This document shows, in pieces, positions 1 through 6,794 of a DNA stretch of 10,073 nt (its first letter is position 1; each line of letters starts with the position of its first letter). This stretch comes from an uncultured Bacteroidales bacterium (GTDB taxonomy: Bacteria > Bacteroidota > Bacteroidia > Bacteroidales > UBA932). The notes beneath the pieces are model-generated. The model was not told the origin of the DNA, did no database searches, and worked only from the letters and a program-made list of their open reading frames with translations. A program made the position numbers and the translations under genes. The stretch covers positions 1 to 10,073 of the forward strand of contig CAMJJZ010000041.1 in assembly GCA_946406275.1 (NCBI GenBank). The letters run 5' to 3'.

Positions 1-53
1 CTTGAAAACTGTTGTACAGCAATGTACCGGGGGTTCGAATCCCTCTTCCTCCG
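1..53 (+). tRNA. tRNA-Ser (anticodon TGA), 3' part
   Basis: The window opens inside the anticodon loop of a serine tRNA. The first seven bases, CTTGAAA, form the loop, with anticodon TGA at 3-5 (reads UCA-type codons). A long variable arm follows (GTAC at 14-17 pairing with GTAC at 24-27), which is typical of tRNA-Ser. The T arm is GGGGG (29-33), loop TTCGAAT (34-40) and CCCTC (41-45). The 3' acceptor strand is TTCCTCC (46-52), with discriminator G at 53, the serine identity base. The next bases are CAG, so CCA is not encoded and must be added after transcription, as is usual in Bacteroidota. The 5' half lies outside the window. Confidence 0.95.
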
Positions 54-64
54 CAGAGGACATA

Positions 65-104
65 AAACAATCCGCACCAAGCTCGCTTGAGTGCGGATTG
101 TTTA
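65..104 (+). terminator. Hairpin terminator after tRNA-Ser
   Basis: A 13-bp perfect stem joins AAACAATCCGCAC (65-77) and GTGCGGATTGTTT (91-103). It is extended inward by CAAG/CTTG (78-81 with 86-89), with one bulged A at 90 and a CTCG loop. It starts 12 nt after the tRNA end. The 3' arm ends in GTTT, so the T tract is short on the plus strand. On the minus strand the outgoing arm ends in GTTTTATG, so it could work in both directions. A Rho-independent terminator is the simplest reading. Confidence 0.8.
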
Positions 105-128
105 TGGACTATGCAAAGCCCCGCGCAG

Positions 129-161
129 CCGGGAGGGATGCCGGCTTCGCCGGAATCCCGG
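129..161. repeat. GC-rich imperfect palindrome (REP-like)
   Basis: The inner stem CCGGC (141-145) pairs with GCCGG (149-153) around loop TTC. The outer part can pair in two registers: GGGAT (135-139) with ATCCC (155-159), or CCGGGA (129-134) with TCCCGG (156-161), because GGGA occurs twice on the left arm. No T run follows, so a terminator is unlikely. It resembles dispersed intergenic palindromes built around CCGGAAT, and a second one with that core lies at 8541-8561. Repeat-family membership is inferred, since copy number cannot be seen here. Confidence 0.5.
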
Positions 162-188
162 AGGAAGAAGGGCTCGGCGTCAAACCAT

Positions 189-232
189 GCCACCCCTTAC
201 GCATTTTCGCCCTAAAATGCGTAACAGGTGGC
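189..232. repeat. Long two-part inverted repeat upstream of ridA
   Basis: GCCACC (189-194) pairs with GGTGGC (227-232). After a 2x2 internal loop (CC/CA), TTACGCATTTT (197-207) pairs perfectly with AAAATGCGTAA (214-224) around loop CGCCCT. That makes 17 base pairs with a single small internal loop. No T tract follows. Its right foot ends 21 nt before the TATCTTTG box of the ridA promoter, where a -33 element would lie. It could be an operator, a transcript hairpin or a dispersed repeat copy, and the sequence alone does not decide. Confidence 0.6.
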
Positions 233-253
233 GGCTCAATGGCAAAGTTTGAT

Positions 254-261
254 TATCTTTG
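254..261 (+). promoter_or_regulatory. Bacteroidota -7 box of the ridA operon
   Basis: TATCTTTG is an exact match to the Bacteroidota -7 consensus TAnnTTTG. It lies 20 nt upstream of the ridA ATG at 282, which gives a short plausible leader. No clear TTTG -33 element is seen; that position falls on the foot of the 189-232 inverted repeat. It is the only good promoter candidate for the four-gene operon, whose later junctions leave no room for one. Confidence 0.65.
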
Positions 262-281
262 TACAAACAACCTCAAACATC

Positions 282-659
282 ATGAAACCCATCAGCACAA
301 ACAATGCTCCTGCAGCAATCGGCCCGTACAGTCAGGGCGTGGACAGCGGGGCGGGACTGGTATTCCTATCCGGGCAGCTACCAATAGATCCTTCAACGGG
401 AGTTTTCCCGGAGGGAGGCATCAAGGAACAGACAAGGCAGTCCATCCTCAACGCCAAGGCCATCCTGGAGGCGGCGGGGCTTGGCCTTGCCAATGTGGTC
501 AAGACCACGGTTTTCCTTGCCGATATGGCCGACTTCGCCGCAATGAACGAAGTCTATGCCCAGTTCTTCTCCCAGCCCTTCCCTGCCCGCAGCGCCGTTG
601 CAGTGAAAACCCTTCCCAAAGGCGCGTTGGTGGAGATTGAGTGCATCGCCACAAAATAG
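282..659 (+). CDS. ridA: RidA family reactive intermediate/imine deaminase
   Basis: The product is 125 aa, the normal RidA (YjgF/YER057c/UK114) length. RidA hydrolyses reactive enamine/imine intermediates, such as 2-aminoacrylate released by PLP-dependent dehydratases, in the cytoplasm. Family hallmarks are present in order: AIGPYSQ (12-18), FLSGQLPID (28-36), the FxxMNxVYAQFF block (85-96) and the signature from PARSAVAV (101-108) to LPKGALVEIE (111-120). R103 and E120 match the substrate-binding Arg and Glu of the family. ATG 282 was chosen because homologues begin at this MKPIST-like point and it lies 20 nt after the -7 box. A GTG at 228 would start upstream of that promoter. It is the first gene of the operon and the next gene begins 3 nt after its stop. 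Confidence 0.95.
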   Translation: MKPISTNNAPAAIGPYSQGVDSGAGLVFLSGQLPIDPSTGVFPEGGIKEQTRQSILNAKAILEAAGLGLANVVKTTVFLADMADFAAMNEVYAQFFSQPFPARSAVAVKTLPKGALVEIECIATK

Positions 660-662
660 ACC

Positions 663-1595
663 TTGAAAAACGGACTTCTCCGATACCACCTCCTTGCCCT
701 GGCGATTGTTGCCGTCTGGGGCGTTACCTTCGTGTGCACCAAGGTGCTTATCGGGGCTGGGATGCATCCGGTGGGGATTTTCTTCATACGATTTGTGATG
801 GCATATGCCGGGATCTGGGCATACATCGGCCTGTCCCACGGAAGTGCAAAGCTTTGGTACGGATGGAAGGACGAGCTGGTTTTCCTTATCCTTGGCATTA
901 CTGGAGGCTCATTCTATTTCCTCACTGAAAATACCGCTCTGGCCCACACCCAGGCGTGTAATGTGGCGTTCCTGGTGTGCTCCGCACCTCTTTTCACTGC
1001 CATTTTCACGCTCATATACAAGCGCTGGGGAAAAGACCGTTTTTCCAGAGGACTGGAGCCCATACGCCTTGGATGGCCGCTCATTGGCGGCACCATCCTG
1101 GCGCTGGCCGGCATGACGCTGGTGGTATTTGACGGAAACAGGCTGCAACTATCCGTAAAAGGAGACCTCCTTGCCATTGGCGCAGCCATATGCTGGGCGC
1201 TGTACAGCCTTTTCATGGCGGAAATGACACGGGAATATGGAACCGTTACCGCCACGCGCAAAGTGTTCTTCTACGGGCTTCTGACCATACTCCCTTTCCT
1301 GCCCGGGAACCTTGCCGGCAAAGAGATCCTGGCCCAGCCAGTGGTGTGGGGCAACCTCCTGTTCCTTGGCCTTGTGGCATCGCTCATATGCTTCATAGCA
1401 TGGAACCTTGTGATGGATAAGCTAGGAAATGTTTCCTCCACCAATTATGTGTATCTGAACCCTGTCTTCACCCTTCTCACCGCCGTCGCAATTCTTGGAG
1501 AGCGGCTCACTCCCCCTGCCGCAATAGGCTGCGCGGCAATCCTTGGCGGCGTTATATGGGCAGGCAAGTCAAAAACGAACTCTGAACATGATTAA
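663..1595 (+). CDS. EamA-family (DMT superfamily) transporter
   Basis: This is an inner-membrane protein of 310 aa with about ten hydrophobic segments and two EamA repeats (roughly 9-155 and 168-301), the usual size and layout of the family. Visible features are the first-helix motif VWGVTFVCTK (18-27), FIRFVMA (41-47), the TQACNVAFL segment (96-104), and in the second repeat GDLLAIGAAICWALYS (167-182) and NPVFTLLTAVAILGE (266-280). DMT members export metabolites, amino acids or drugs; the substrate cannot be read from sequence. The start is TTG at 663: it follows the ridA stop in the same frame by 3 nt, and the first later Met (residue 34) would remove the first membrane helix. The end overlaps the next gene by 8 nt (ATGATTAA). 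The pairing with RidA makes an amino acid or related metabolite a reasonable but unproven substrate guess. Confidence 0.9.
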   Translation: MKNGLLRYHLLALAIVAVWGVTFVCTKVLIGAGMHPVGIFFIRFVMAYAGIWAYIGLSHGSAKLWYGWKDELVFLILGITGGSFYFLTENTALAHTQACNVAFLVCSAPLFTAIFTLIYKRWGKDRFSRGLEPIRLGWPLIGGTILALAGMTLVVFDGNRLQLSVKGDLLAIGAAICWALYSLFMAEMTREYGTVTATRKVFFYGLLTILPFLPGNLAGKEILAQPVVWGNLLFLGLVASLICFIAWNLVMDKLGNVSSTNYVYLNPVFTLLTAVAILGERLTPPAAIGCAAILGGVIWAGKSKTNSEHD

Positions 1596-3030
1596 ACCCG
1601 CACACAGAACCCTTCTGGCGCTGATACCGCTTGCGGTGCTGGTGGTGCTGCTGGCACTGGACATCTCCATATTCGGGGCCGATTCCATCCTGGGCGCATC
1701 CCAGGTGGCTCTCCTGGCGGCCGCAGGCGTTTGCATATGGCTTTCCATGTGGCTCTACAAGACGCCATGGAAGGAGTTCGAGAAAGCCATCATCGCCCAT
1801 GTGGGAGACGTGGCTCCGGCAATAGTCATACTGCTTCTGATAGGCGCCATTTCCGGCACCTGGACCATGAGCGGAGTAGTGCCGGCTTTCATTTGTTACG
1901 GAGTCAAGATAATAAGTCCCAAGGTGTTCCTCCTCACCGCGTGCGTACTCTGTGCGCTGGTGTCGGTGCTCACGGGATCGTCCTGGACAACCATAGCCAC
2001 AGTGGGCGTGGCGCTTCTTGGAATAGGCAAGGCCGAGGGCTTCCCGGACGCCATGACCGCAGGCGCAATCATCTCCGGAGCCTACTTCGGAGACAAGATT
2101 TCCCCGCTGTCGGACACCACCGTCCTGGCATCGTCAGTGAATAAGGTAGACCTGTTCGACCACATCCATTATATGTACCTCACCACGGTCCCGTCCATAG
2201 TCATTTCCCTTATAGTCTTTACCATTCTGGGATTCACGCACGGAGGGGCGCCGGAGGCCCAGATGGACCTTTACTCCGGCGTGCTGGAAGGGCACTTCAG
2301 GATTACCCCCTGGCTACTGCTGGTGCCGGCCATAACCATCTGGCTCATAGTAAGAAAGAAGCCTGCAATCATCGTCCTTGCGCTTTCCAGCCTGGTGGCC
2401 GCCGTGGCCGCGCTTATCTTCCAGCCCGATGTGGTCCGCCACATAGGAGAGGCCGTTACTTCCGGGGCCGATGGCAAGCTATTCTTCACCGGATTGGTAA
2501 GGATGTTCTTTGACACCGTTTCCCTGGATACGGGGAACTCCGTAGTGGACCAGCTGGTAACCAGCCGCGGCATGCTGGGAATGCTGAACACCGTGTTCCT
2601 GATACTTTGCGCCATGTGCTTCGGGGCATGCATGCGCTCCAGCGGGATGATAGAGGACCTCGCCAGGATCCTGGCCCCGCTCACGCGTACCCGTGCCGGC
2701 CTGGTGGGCTCCACGGTTGTTACCGGAACCGCCCTCAACGGCATAGTATCGGACCAATATCTGTCAATTATACTTACATCTAATATATACCGGGAATCCT
2801 TTGACAGGGAGGGCTACGAAAGAAGGCTCCTGAGCCGTAGCGTGGAAGACTCGGCCACCGTTACCTCTCCCCTTTTCCCCTGGTCAAGTTGCGGAATGAC
2901 ACAGGCAACGATTCTGTCCGTTCCAACCCTGGCCTACGCCCCGTTCTGCTTCTTTAACATACTGTCACCGCTGATGTCTTTTCTGGTGGCTCTGATTGGC
3001 TGGAAAATAATAAAAAAGAATAATGATTAA
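1588..3030 (+). CDS. nhaC: NhaC-family Na+/H+ antiporter
   Basis: A polytopic inner-membrane protein of 480 aa, the normal NhaC length. Members exchange cytoplasmic Na+ (or carry malate/lactate in MleN-like variants) against H+. The best signatures are TGSSWTTIATVGVALLGIG (129-147), SGAYFGDKISPLSDTT (163-178) and, in the second half, SRSVEDSATVTSPLFPWSSCG (416-436); these conserved polar segments lie within membrane helices in the family. Start ATG 1588 overlaps the end of the EamA gene in ATGATTAA; an in-frame TTG at 1543 lies deeper inside that gene and is less likely. The same 8-nt overlap joins it to the next gene, so translation of the three is probably coupled. Whether it is a strict Na+/H+ antiporter or an organic-anion exchanger cannot be settled from sequence. 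Confidence 0.92.
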   Translation: MIKPAHRTLLALIPLAVLVVLLALDISIFGADSILGASQVALLAAAGVCIWLSMWLYKTPWKEFEKAIIAHVGDVAPAIVILLLIGAISGTWTMSGVVPAFICYGVKIISPKVFLLTACVLCALVSVLTGSSWTTIATVGVALLGIGKAEGFPDAMTAGAIISGAYFGDKISPLSDTTVLASSVNKVDLFDHIHYMYLTTVPSIVISLIVFTILGFTHGGAPEAQMDLYSGVLEGHFRITPWLLLVPAITIWLIVRKKPAIIVLALSSLVAAVAALIFQPDVVRHIGEAVTSGADGKLFFTGLVRMFFDTVSLDTGNSVVDQLVTSRGMLGMLNTVFLILCAMCFGACMRSSGMIEDLARILAPLTRTRAGLVGSTVVTGTALNGIVSDQYLSIILTSNIYRESFDREGYERRLLSRSVEDSATVTSPLFPWSSCGMTQATILSVPTLAYAPFCFFNILSPLMSFLVALIGWKIIKKNND

Positions 3031-3877
3031 CATAGACCTCGACTATCTTAAGCCAAAGCTCCTTCAAAGGGAGAACGATACCCATAAGCGCAATTACGGC
3101 CATCTGCTGGTGGTTGCGGGATGTGAAAGGATGCCCGGAGCAGCAGTCCTTGCAACGGGCGCGGCTCTCCAGTCCGGCTGCGGCCTGGTAACCCTCCACT
3201 CCACGGACAGGGCCCTCCAAGCCACCGTGAACAGCTTCCCGTCGGCCATGCTTTCCGAGGAACCGGACGACCACTTCACCACCGTCCCGTCCAACCTGAG
3301 AAAGTATGCAGTGATTGCTGTGGGCCCCGGACTGGGAAGGGAGCCCGGCACCATGAACGCCCTCCTGGACCTCCTGGTCATAGCATATTCGGAGAAAATC
3401 CCCATGGTCCTGGATGCCGATGCCCTCACCACCCTCTCAGTAATTCCTGACTGGGCCGATCTTCTTCCTCCCGGCTCCATCCTCACCCCGCACATGGGAG
3501 AACTGAGGCGCCTTCTGCCAAACACGTCGGAAGATTACCGCGTGGCTCTGGCCCGCGAGCTCTGCGCCTATGCCGGCTGCACGCTGGTGATGAAAGGCTA
3601 CCATACCAAGGTCTTCACCCCGGACGGGCAGTGCCTTGTGAACCAGACCGGCGGGCCGTCCCTTGCCAAGGGCGGCAGCGGAGACGTCCTCACAGGCCTC
3701 ATTGGCGGCCTGCTCGCACGCGGATACACGCCGGAAGACGCCGCTGCGCTGGGCGTCTGGATTCACGGATACGCAGGAGACAGCCTGGCCGGAGAACGCT
3801 CGGAAGAGGCATTCTCCAGCCGGGATTTAGTAGATTACATTTGGAAAGGATTTAAAGAGCTTTACAGGCTACCATAG
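3023..3877 (+). CDS. nnrD: ADP/ATP-dependent NAD(P)H-hydrate dehydratase (stand-alone)
   Basis: A 284-aa ribokinase-fold enzyme of the YjeF C-terminal/CARKD family, which restores NADH or NADPH from the damaged hydrate (S-NAD(P)HX) using ADP or ATP. Motifs in order: NYGH (24-27), GPGLG (101-105), DADAL (131-135), LTPH (154-157), a VMKG strand end (189-192) and the nucleotide-binding GGSGDVLTG (217-225), where D221 is the expected catalytic base. Many bacterial homologues are fused to an N-terminal NnrE epimerase domain of about 200 aa; here only the dehydratase half is present, complete from its usual start. The usual TGNP-x-MA before the glycine loop reads TGGPSLA (209-215), a small departure. 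It overlaps nhaC by 8 nt, and its last 9 nt overlap the convergent unknown gene. Confidence 0.93.
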   Translation: MINIDLDYLKPKLLQRENDTHKRNYGHLLVVAGCERMPGAAVLATGAALQSGCGLVTLHSTDRALQATVNSFPSAMLSEEPDDHFTTVPSNLRKYAVIAVGPGLGREPGTMNALLDLLVIAYSEKIPMVLDADALTTLSVIPDWADLLPPGSILTPHMGELRRLLPNTSEDYRVALARELCAYAGCTLVMKGYHTKVFTPDGQCLVNQTGGPSLAKGGSGDVLTGLIGGLLARGYTPEDAAALGVWIHGYAGDSLAGERSEEAFSSRDLVDYIWKGFKELYRLP

Positions 3878-5695
3878 TTTTCCTTTCGCCTTCTCCCATT
3901 CCGCAAAGGTCTCAGGCCTTTTCTGCGGGACGGGTTTCAGCTGCTTTTCAAAGGATACCTCAAAGCTTGAGAAAGGCAGGAGGAGGTAGAATGAGTCGTG
4001 GTCTTCCAGAGAGCCCAGGTACTCGTCCACCGGCATTGACTGCACGTCGGGCTTTGCATTTTTGCCCATTCTGGAACTTATTGTGTACGTGTTGTCTTTT
4101 ATGGATTCCTCTATCTCTACAGGACTCCACATCTCCTTTTCCTTCATTGCGCCGTACTGCACGCCCTTGATGGTGGTGTTTATCTTAAAATCGATGTCTG
4201 CAGTACTCTCCAGGTCATCCTGCGTGAAGCCAAGGCTGGCTGCTACGGCAGTCTTGTCAAAGCTGTCAGTACCCACGAATGAAAGCGGCATCATAGTGGG
4301 TTCAGCATAGGCATCGTCAACCTGGTCTATGGTATTTACCTTAACATATACAGGCGCATGGTACTTGACCTTCAGCGAGGCCTTGGACCTGGCTTTTTCG
4401 CAGGTGTGCATAGGATTGTTCACAAGGTCGTTCGCTATCATCCTGAGGTAATCGTTGGAGGTGCGACCAAACTTCTTGGCGCCCCATTCCCAAAGCTCGC
4501 CGGAATCCTTTGAAACCGCATCGGACATAGCCGTGGACGTATGGACGAATTTATTGCCATAGCGGGAAAGGTCATATGTTGCAACGGCATCGATTACACC
4601 GCAATACTCCCCTTCCGGAGCCTGGCGCCTGGGCCCATATACCCTGGGTGCGCCCACGCACTTGAGTAGAGCGCCGCCTTTGATCTCCCAGTTCACCCTG
4701 CACATCTCTCCCCTGAAGTCGAACGGCAATGCCTGGGACGATGGTTCAAAGACTATGATCCAGCATTTGTCGGCATATGCCGATAACCTGTCCAGATAAT
4801 AGTTTACCCATTTGTAGAAAGAGTCTATCTGCCATTTGGCACATGCGGCAACACGGTTCTCCCATTTCTGGCGATCCCGTTCATCGGCAGCTTGAGCAAT
4901 TTGGTAAACGCCGATAACGGACATAAGGTTACCCAACATGGACGCTCCGTTCCCAGCCGCCGCCTTTGCTTTTTCAAATAGTGCTGCTTTATTCCCTTCC
5001 AGCAATTTTTTCATCACTGAGGCAGGAATCTTTCCATCATCTGCCGCACGCACAAGAATGTCGGTCAGAAAAGCCAGCGTGGATACGCCATTGACTGCGG
5101 TACTTGCCACATCCAGTTCCTGGCCGTTTTCAATGGTGCTGATGAGATCATCCGCGGCCATTGCAGTACCGGCCACGCTCATAGCGTCCGTAACCACAGT
5201 CACACTCTCCGCCCCGGCAAGGCCGAATCCGGCGCCCGTCATAATAAGAGAGGCCATATCCTTGGCAAACTGTTCGGACGAATAATTGATCTGACTGTAT
5301 TTGCCGGTCTGTTCAATGCGTTTTGCAAGGAGCGGACGGTTCAAGCCAGTCTCCAAGAAAGCCTTCTGGATGGCATTCTCAATCATTTCCTCCGATATGT
5401 CACGGCTCATGCGAAGCTCGCCGTTTATTTTCAACGCACGGGTAGTACTCAGTTTTGATGCTTTGGCAACTGAATCCCTTTTGGCCGGATCAGACGACAT
5501 TCCAATCCAGGAGTTCACATAATCGAAAGTAGTCCTGCAGTCAAACTCCATGGTAGCCACTACAGGATAGGATATGGAATCACGCGGGATACGTATGCGC
5601 GAGTAGTCCACCGGGTCCCCGGGTTTCTGACGGTATTGGGCCGATAATCCCAGACAGGCAAGCAGTGTAACTGCAACAAGAATAATCCTTCTCAT
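3869..5695 (-). CDS. Exported protein of unknown function, 608 aa
   Basis: I do not recognise this family. The N terminus MRRIILVAVTLLACLGLSAQ is a clear type I signal peptide, so the protein is probably periplasmic or outer-membrane associated; there is no lipobox cysteine at the cleavage site. Residues about 147-270 are rich in Ala, Gly, Ser and Val, in several amphipathic-to-hydrophobic stretches (e.g. LIMTGAGFGLAGA at 150-162, ASTAVNGVSTLAFLTDILV at 197-215), as in packed helical bundles or membrane-interacting segments. Residues 272-320 are Trp/Tyr-rich. The C-terminal half (about 320-580) alternates polar and hydrophobic residues and looks beta-rich; residues 438-455 and 500-520 read like strands. 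The extreme C terminus is charged (589-608). Its ATG overlaps the stop of the upstream TPR-like gene in ATGA, implying coupled translation and a shared job. Nine cysteines occur in the mature part. Confidence 0.85.
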   Translation of the reverse strand: MRRIILVAVTLLACLGLSAQYRQKPGDPVDYSRIRIPRDSISYPVVATMEFDCRTTFDYVNSWIGMSSDPAKRDSVAKASKLSTTRALKINGELRMSRDISEEMIENAIQKAFLETGLNRPLLAKRIEQTGKYSQINYSSEQFAKDMASLIMTGAGFGLAGAESVTVVTDAMSVAGTAMAADDLISTIENGQELDVASTAVNGVSTLAFLTDILVRAADDGKIPASVMKKLLEGNKAALFEKAKAAAGNGASMLGNLMSVIGVYQIAQAADERDRQKWENRVAACAKWQIDSFYKWVNYYLDRLSAYADKCWIIVFEPSSQALPFDFRGEMCRVNWEIKGGALLKCVGAPRVYGPRRQAPEGEYCGVIDAVATYDLSRYGNKFVHTSTAMSDAVSKDSGELWEWGAKKFGRTSNDYLRMIANDLVNNPMHTCEKARSKASLKVKYHAPVYVKVNTIDQVDDAYAEPTMMPLSFVGTDSFDKTAVAASLGFTQDDLESTADIDFKINTTIKGVQYGAMKEKEMWSPVEIEESIKDNTYTISSRMGKNAKPDVQSMPVDEYLGSLEDHDSFYLLLPFSSFEVSFEKQLKPVPQKRPETFAEWEKAKGKLW

Positions 5696-6645
5696 CGCTC
5701 ACCTCCTTTCTTATCAAGATACTGCAGATAAGCCTTGAAGAACTGATTCTCCGGCTCAATTGCAATTGCTTCCTGAGCCAGATCAGTAGCTTTGGCGTAT
5801 TCCCCGCAGACAATCATCATCTTGGCAGTAAGCTCATATAAGCTCACATCGAACGGATTGGCAAGGAGCGCTGCCTCGCAGTAATCCTTGGCGGCAAAAT
5901 AGTCCGGCTCCTCCTTTCGCATTTCATCCGCCGCCATACTCAACTGGATTTTAGGCTCCCAGGGGAAATCCAGTTCACGGTCGAAGAGGCGGAAGCTATC
6001 CGACAGCATTACCATATAGATATTCTCTCTTTCCATCAACTTTGAGGAAAGGCTTTCCAGCTCATTGTAGGAGCATTTGAAGAGGAAGGAGAAGTCCGAT
6101 ATCTCCGGCCGGAAATACGGATTTACCACCGCATTGGCATAATGCTCCGCCGCTTCCTCCACGCGTCCGGCAAACTCATCGGCAAGTCCCTGGAACAGCT
6201 CCGGGTATGGAGATACTGCCGATATCTGACGCTCCACCTGCCTCCAGGTATCGGCCGGGTTGCGGATGACGGCGCCGGGGACCTCTTCCACCGCTTCCCC
6301 AAGTGCAGCGGCAAACTGCTCCAGGGCATTGGCAAAGGCCAGAAGGCCGGTAGGGTCGTCCTCCTGTTCCTTCTTGGCGGCATTCTCTTTCATCTGCCTG
6401 TAAATCCTGCCTATGGCCGATCTCAGGGACGATATTGCCGCGACGCTCTGCCCAAGATACCAGTCCCCGATGCGGGCCATACCCCGGGTTTCATAAACAA
6501 AACCTTCCTGATAAAGATTATCGGTATAATCCACCAGGGCATCGGCCACAGGATAGCCGGAAGAAAACTTTGGCAGGGCCTGGTTTTGGGAAAAAGCGGC
6601 AACGCACATAAGAAGCGCGGCCGTTATTAGAATGATTTTTCTCAT
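5692..6645 (-). CDS. Exported TPR-like repeat protein, 317 aa
   Basis: The N terminus MRKIILITAALLMCVAAFSQ is a signal peptide closely resembling that of the downstream partner. The C-terminal part carries two TPR-like helical pairs: DYFAAKDYCEAALLANPFDV (248-267) and an adjoining repeat around GEYAKATDLAQEAIAIEPEN (281-300), with typical A/Y/P positions. A weaker one sits near FAGRVEEAAEHYANAV (158-173). The rest is largely helical. TPRs are protein-docking scaffolds, so a role as an envelope adaptor is likely, but I cannot name the family. ATG 6645 was chosen because it places the signal peptide at the N terminus; a TTG at 6663 adds MYYIGI without benefit. Its stop overlaps the next start (ATGA, 5692-5695). 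No other gene lies upstream, so it is the first gene of this two-gene transcript. Confidence 0.85.
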   Translation of the reverse strand: MRKIILITAALLMCVAAFSQNQALPKFSSGYPVADALVDYTDNLYQEGFVYETRGMARIGDWYLGQSVAAISSLRSAIGRIYRQMKENAAKKEQEDDPTGLLAFANALEQFAAALGEAVEEVPGAVIRNPADTWRQVERQISAVSPYPELFQGLADEFAGRVEEAAEHYANAVVNPYFRPEISDFSFLFKCSYNELESLSSKLMERENIYMVMLSDSFRLFDRELDFPWEPKIQLSMAADEMRKEEPDYFAAKDYCEAALLANPFDVSLYELTAKMMIVCGEYAKATDLAQEAIAIEPENQFFKAYLQYLDKKGGER

Positions 6646-6697
6646 AATGCCTATATAATACAACGGTCACCATACCGGTGCCATTGCTTGTTATTTG

Positions 6698-6728
6698 CAA
6701 ATTTCAGTTTTATTTTTCTATTTATCAA
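6698..6728 (-). promoter_or_regulatory. Possible promoter of the TPR/unknown pair
   Basis: On the minus strand GAAATTTG (6705 down to 6698) matches the Bacteroidota -7 box TAnnTTTG in 7 of 8 places counting the free ones. A TTG (6728-6726) lies 20 nt upstream, close to the usual -33 spacing. This would give a leader of about 45 nt before the ATG at 6645. The region is AT-rich and such matches arise by chance, so support is weak. Confidence 0.3.
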
Positions 6729-6782
6729 CATCCTTTAGGGTAGATTTTCATCCCATTATGCAGGCACAAAAGGTTTTTTCCT

Positions 6783-6790
6783 TATTTTTG
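6783..6790 (+). promoter_or_regulatory. Bacteroidota -7 box at the thioredoxin start codon
   Basis: TATTTTTG is a perfect TAnnTTTG -7 box, and the ATG of the thioredoxin gene follows only 4 nt later at 6795. With normal spacing, transcription would begin at or within a few bases of the start codon, giving a leaderless or nearly leaderless mRNA. No convincing -33 TTTG is present; ATTATG (6755-6760) is a poor candidate. It shares a 149-nt divergent region (6646-6794) with the oppositely directed TPR gene; I see nothing else clear there. Confidence 0.55.
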
Positions 6791-6794
6791 TAAT

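Noticed and set aside
160..172. GGAGGAAGAAGGG, nearly the inverted copy of the tRNA acceptor/T-stem 3' strand (CCCTCTTCCTCC at 41-52); possible attachment-site or tRNA remnant
   Set aside because: It differs by one inserted base, is purine-rich and short, and no integrase or second tRNA-like piece accompanies it.
228..281. Upstream GTG start for ridA giving an 18-residue N-terminal extension
   Set aside because: The extension spans the promoter box and is not found in the RidA family, which starts at the ATG at 282.
2..640. Long open frame running from the tRNA through the intergenic region into ridA
   Set aside because: It begins inside the tRNA, crosses the hairpins and lies out of frame over ridA; its translation is low-complexity Gly/Arg/Pro-rich and resembles no protein.
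393..898. Minus-strand open frames opposite ridA and the EamA gene
   Set aside because: They are antisense shadows of well-supported genes in a moderately GC-rich genome, and their translations lack any domain or signal feature.
1543..1587. Upstream TTG start for nhaC
   Set aside because: It would lie 53 nt inside the EamA gene; the ATG in the 8-nt overlap gives a normal NhaC N terminus and matches the nnrD junction.
3843..3890. Possible shared terminator at the nnrD/unknown-gene boundary (AAAGGA...TCCTTT, TAAAGAGCTTTA)
   Set aside because: The arms are only 5-6 bp with either a very long or a 2-nt loop, and no T tract follows on either strand.
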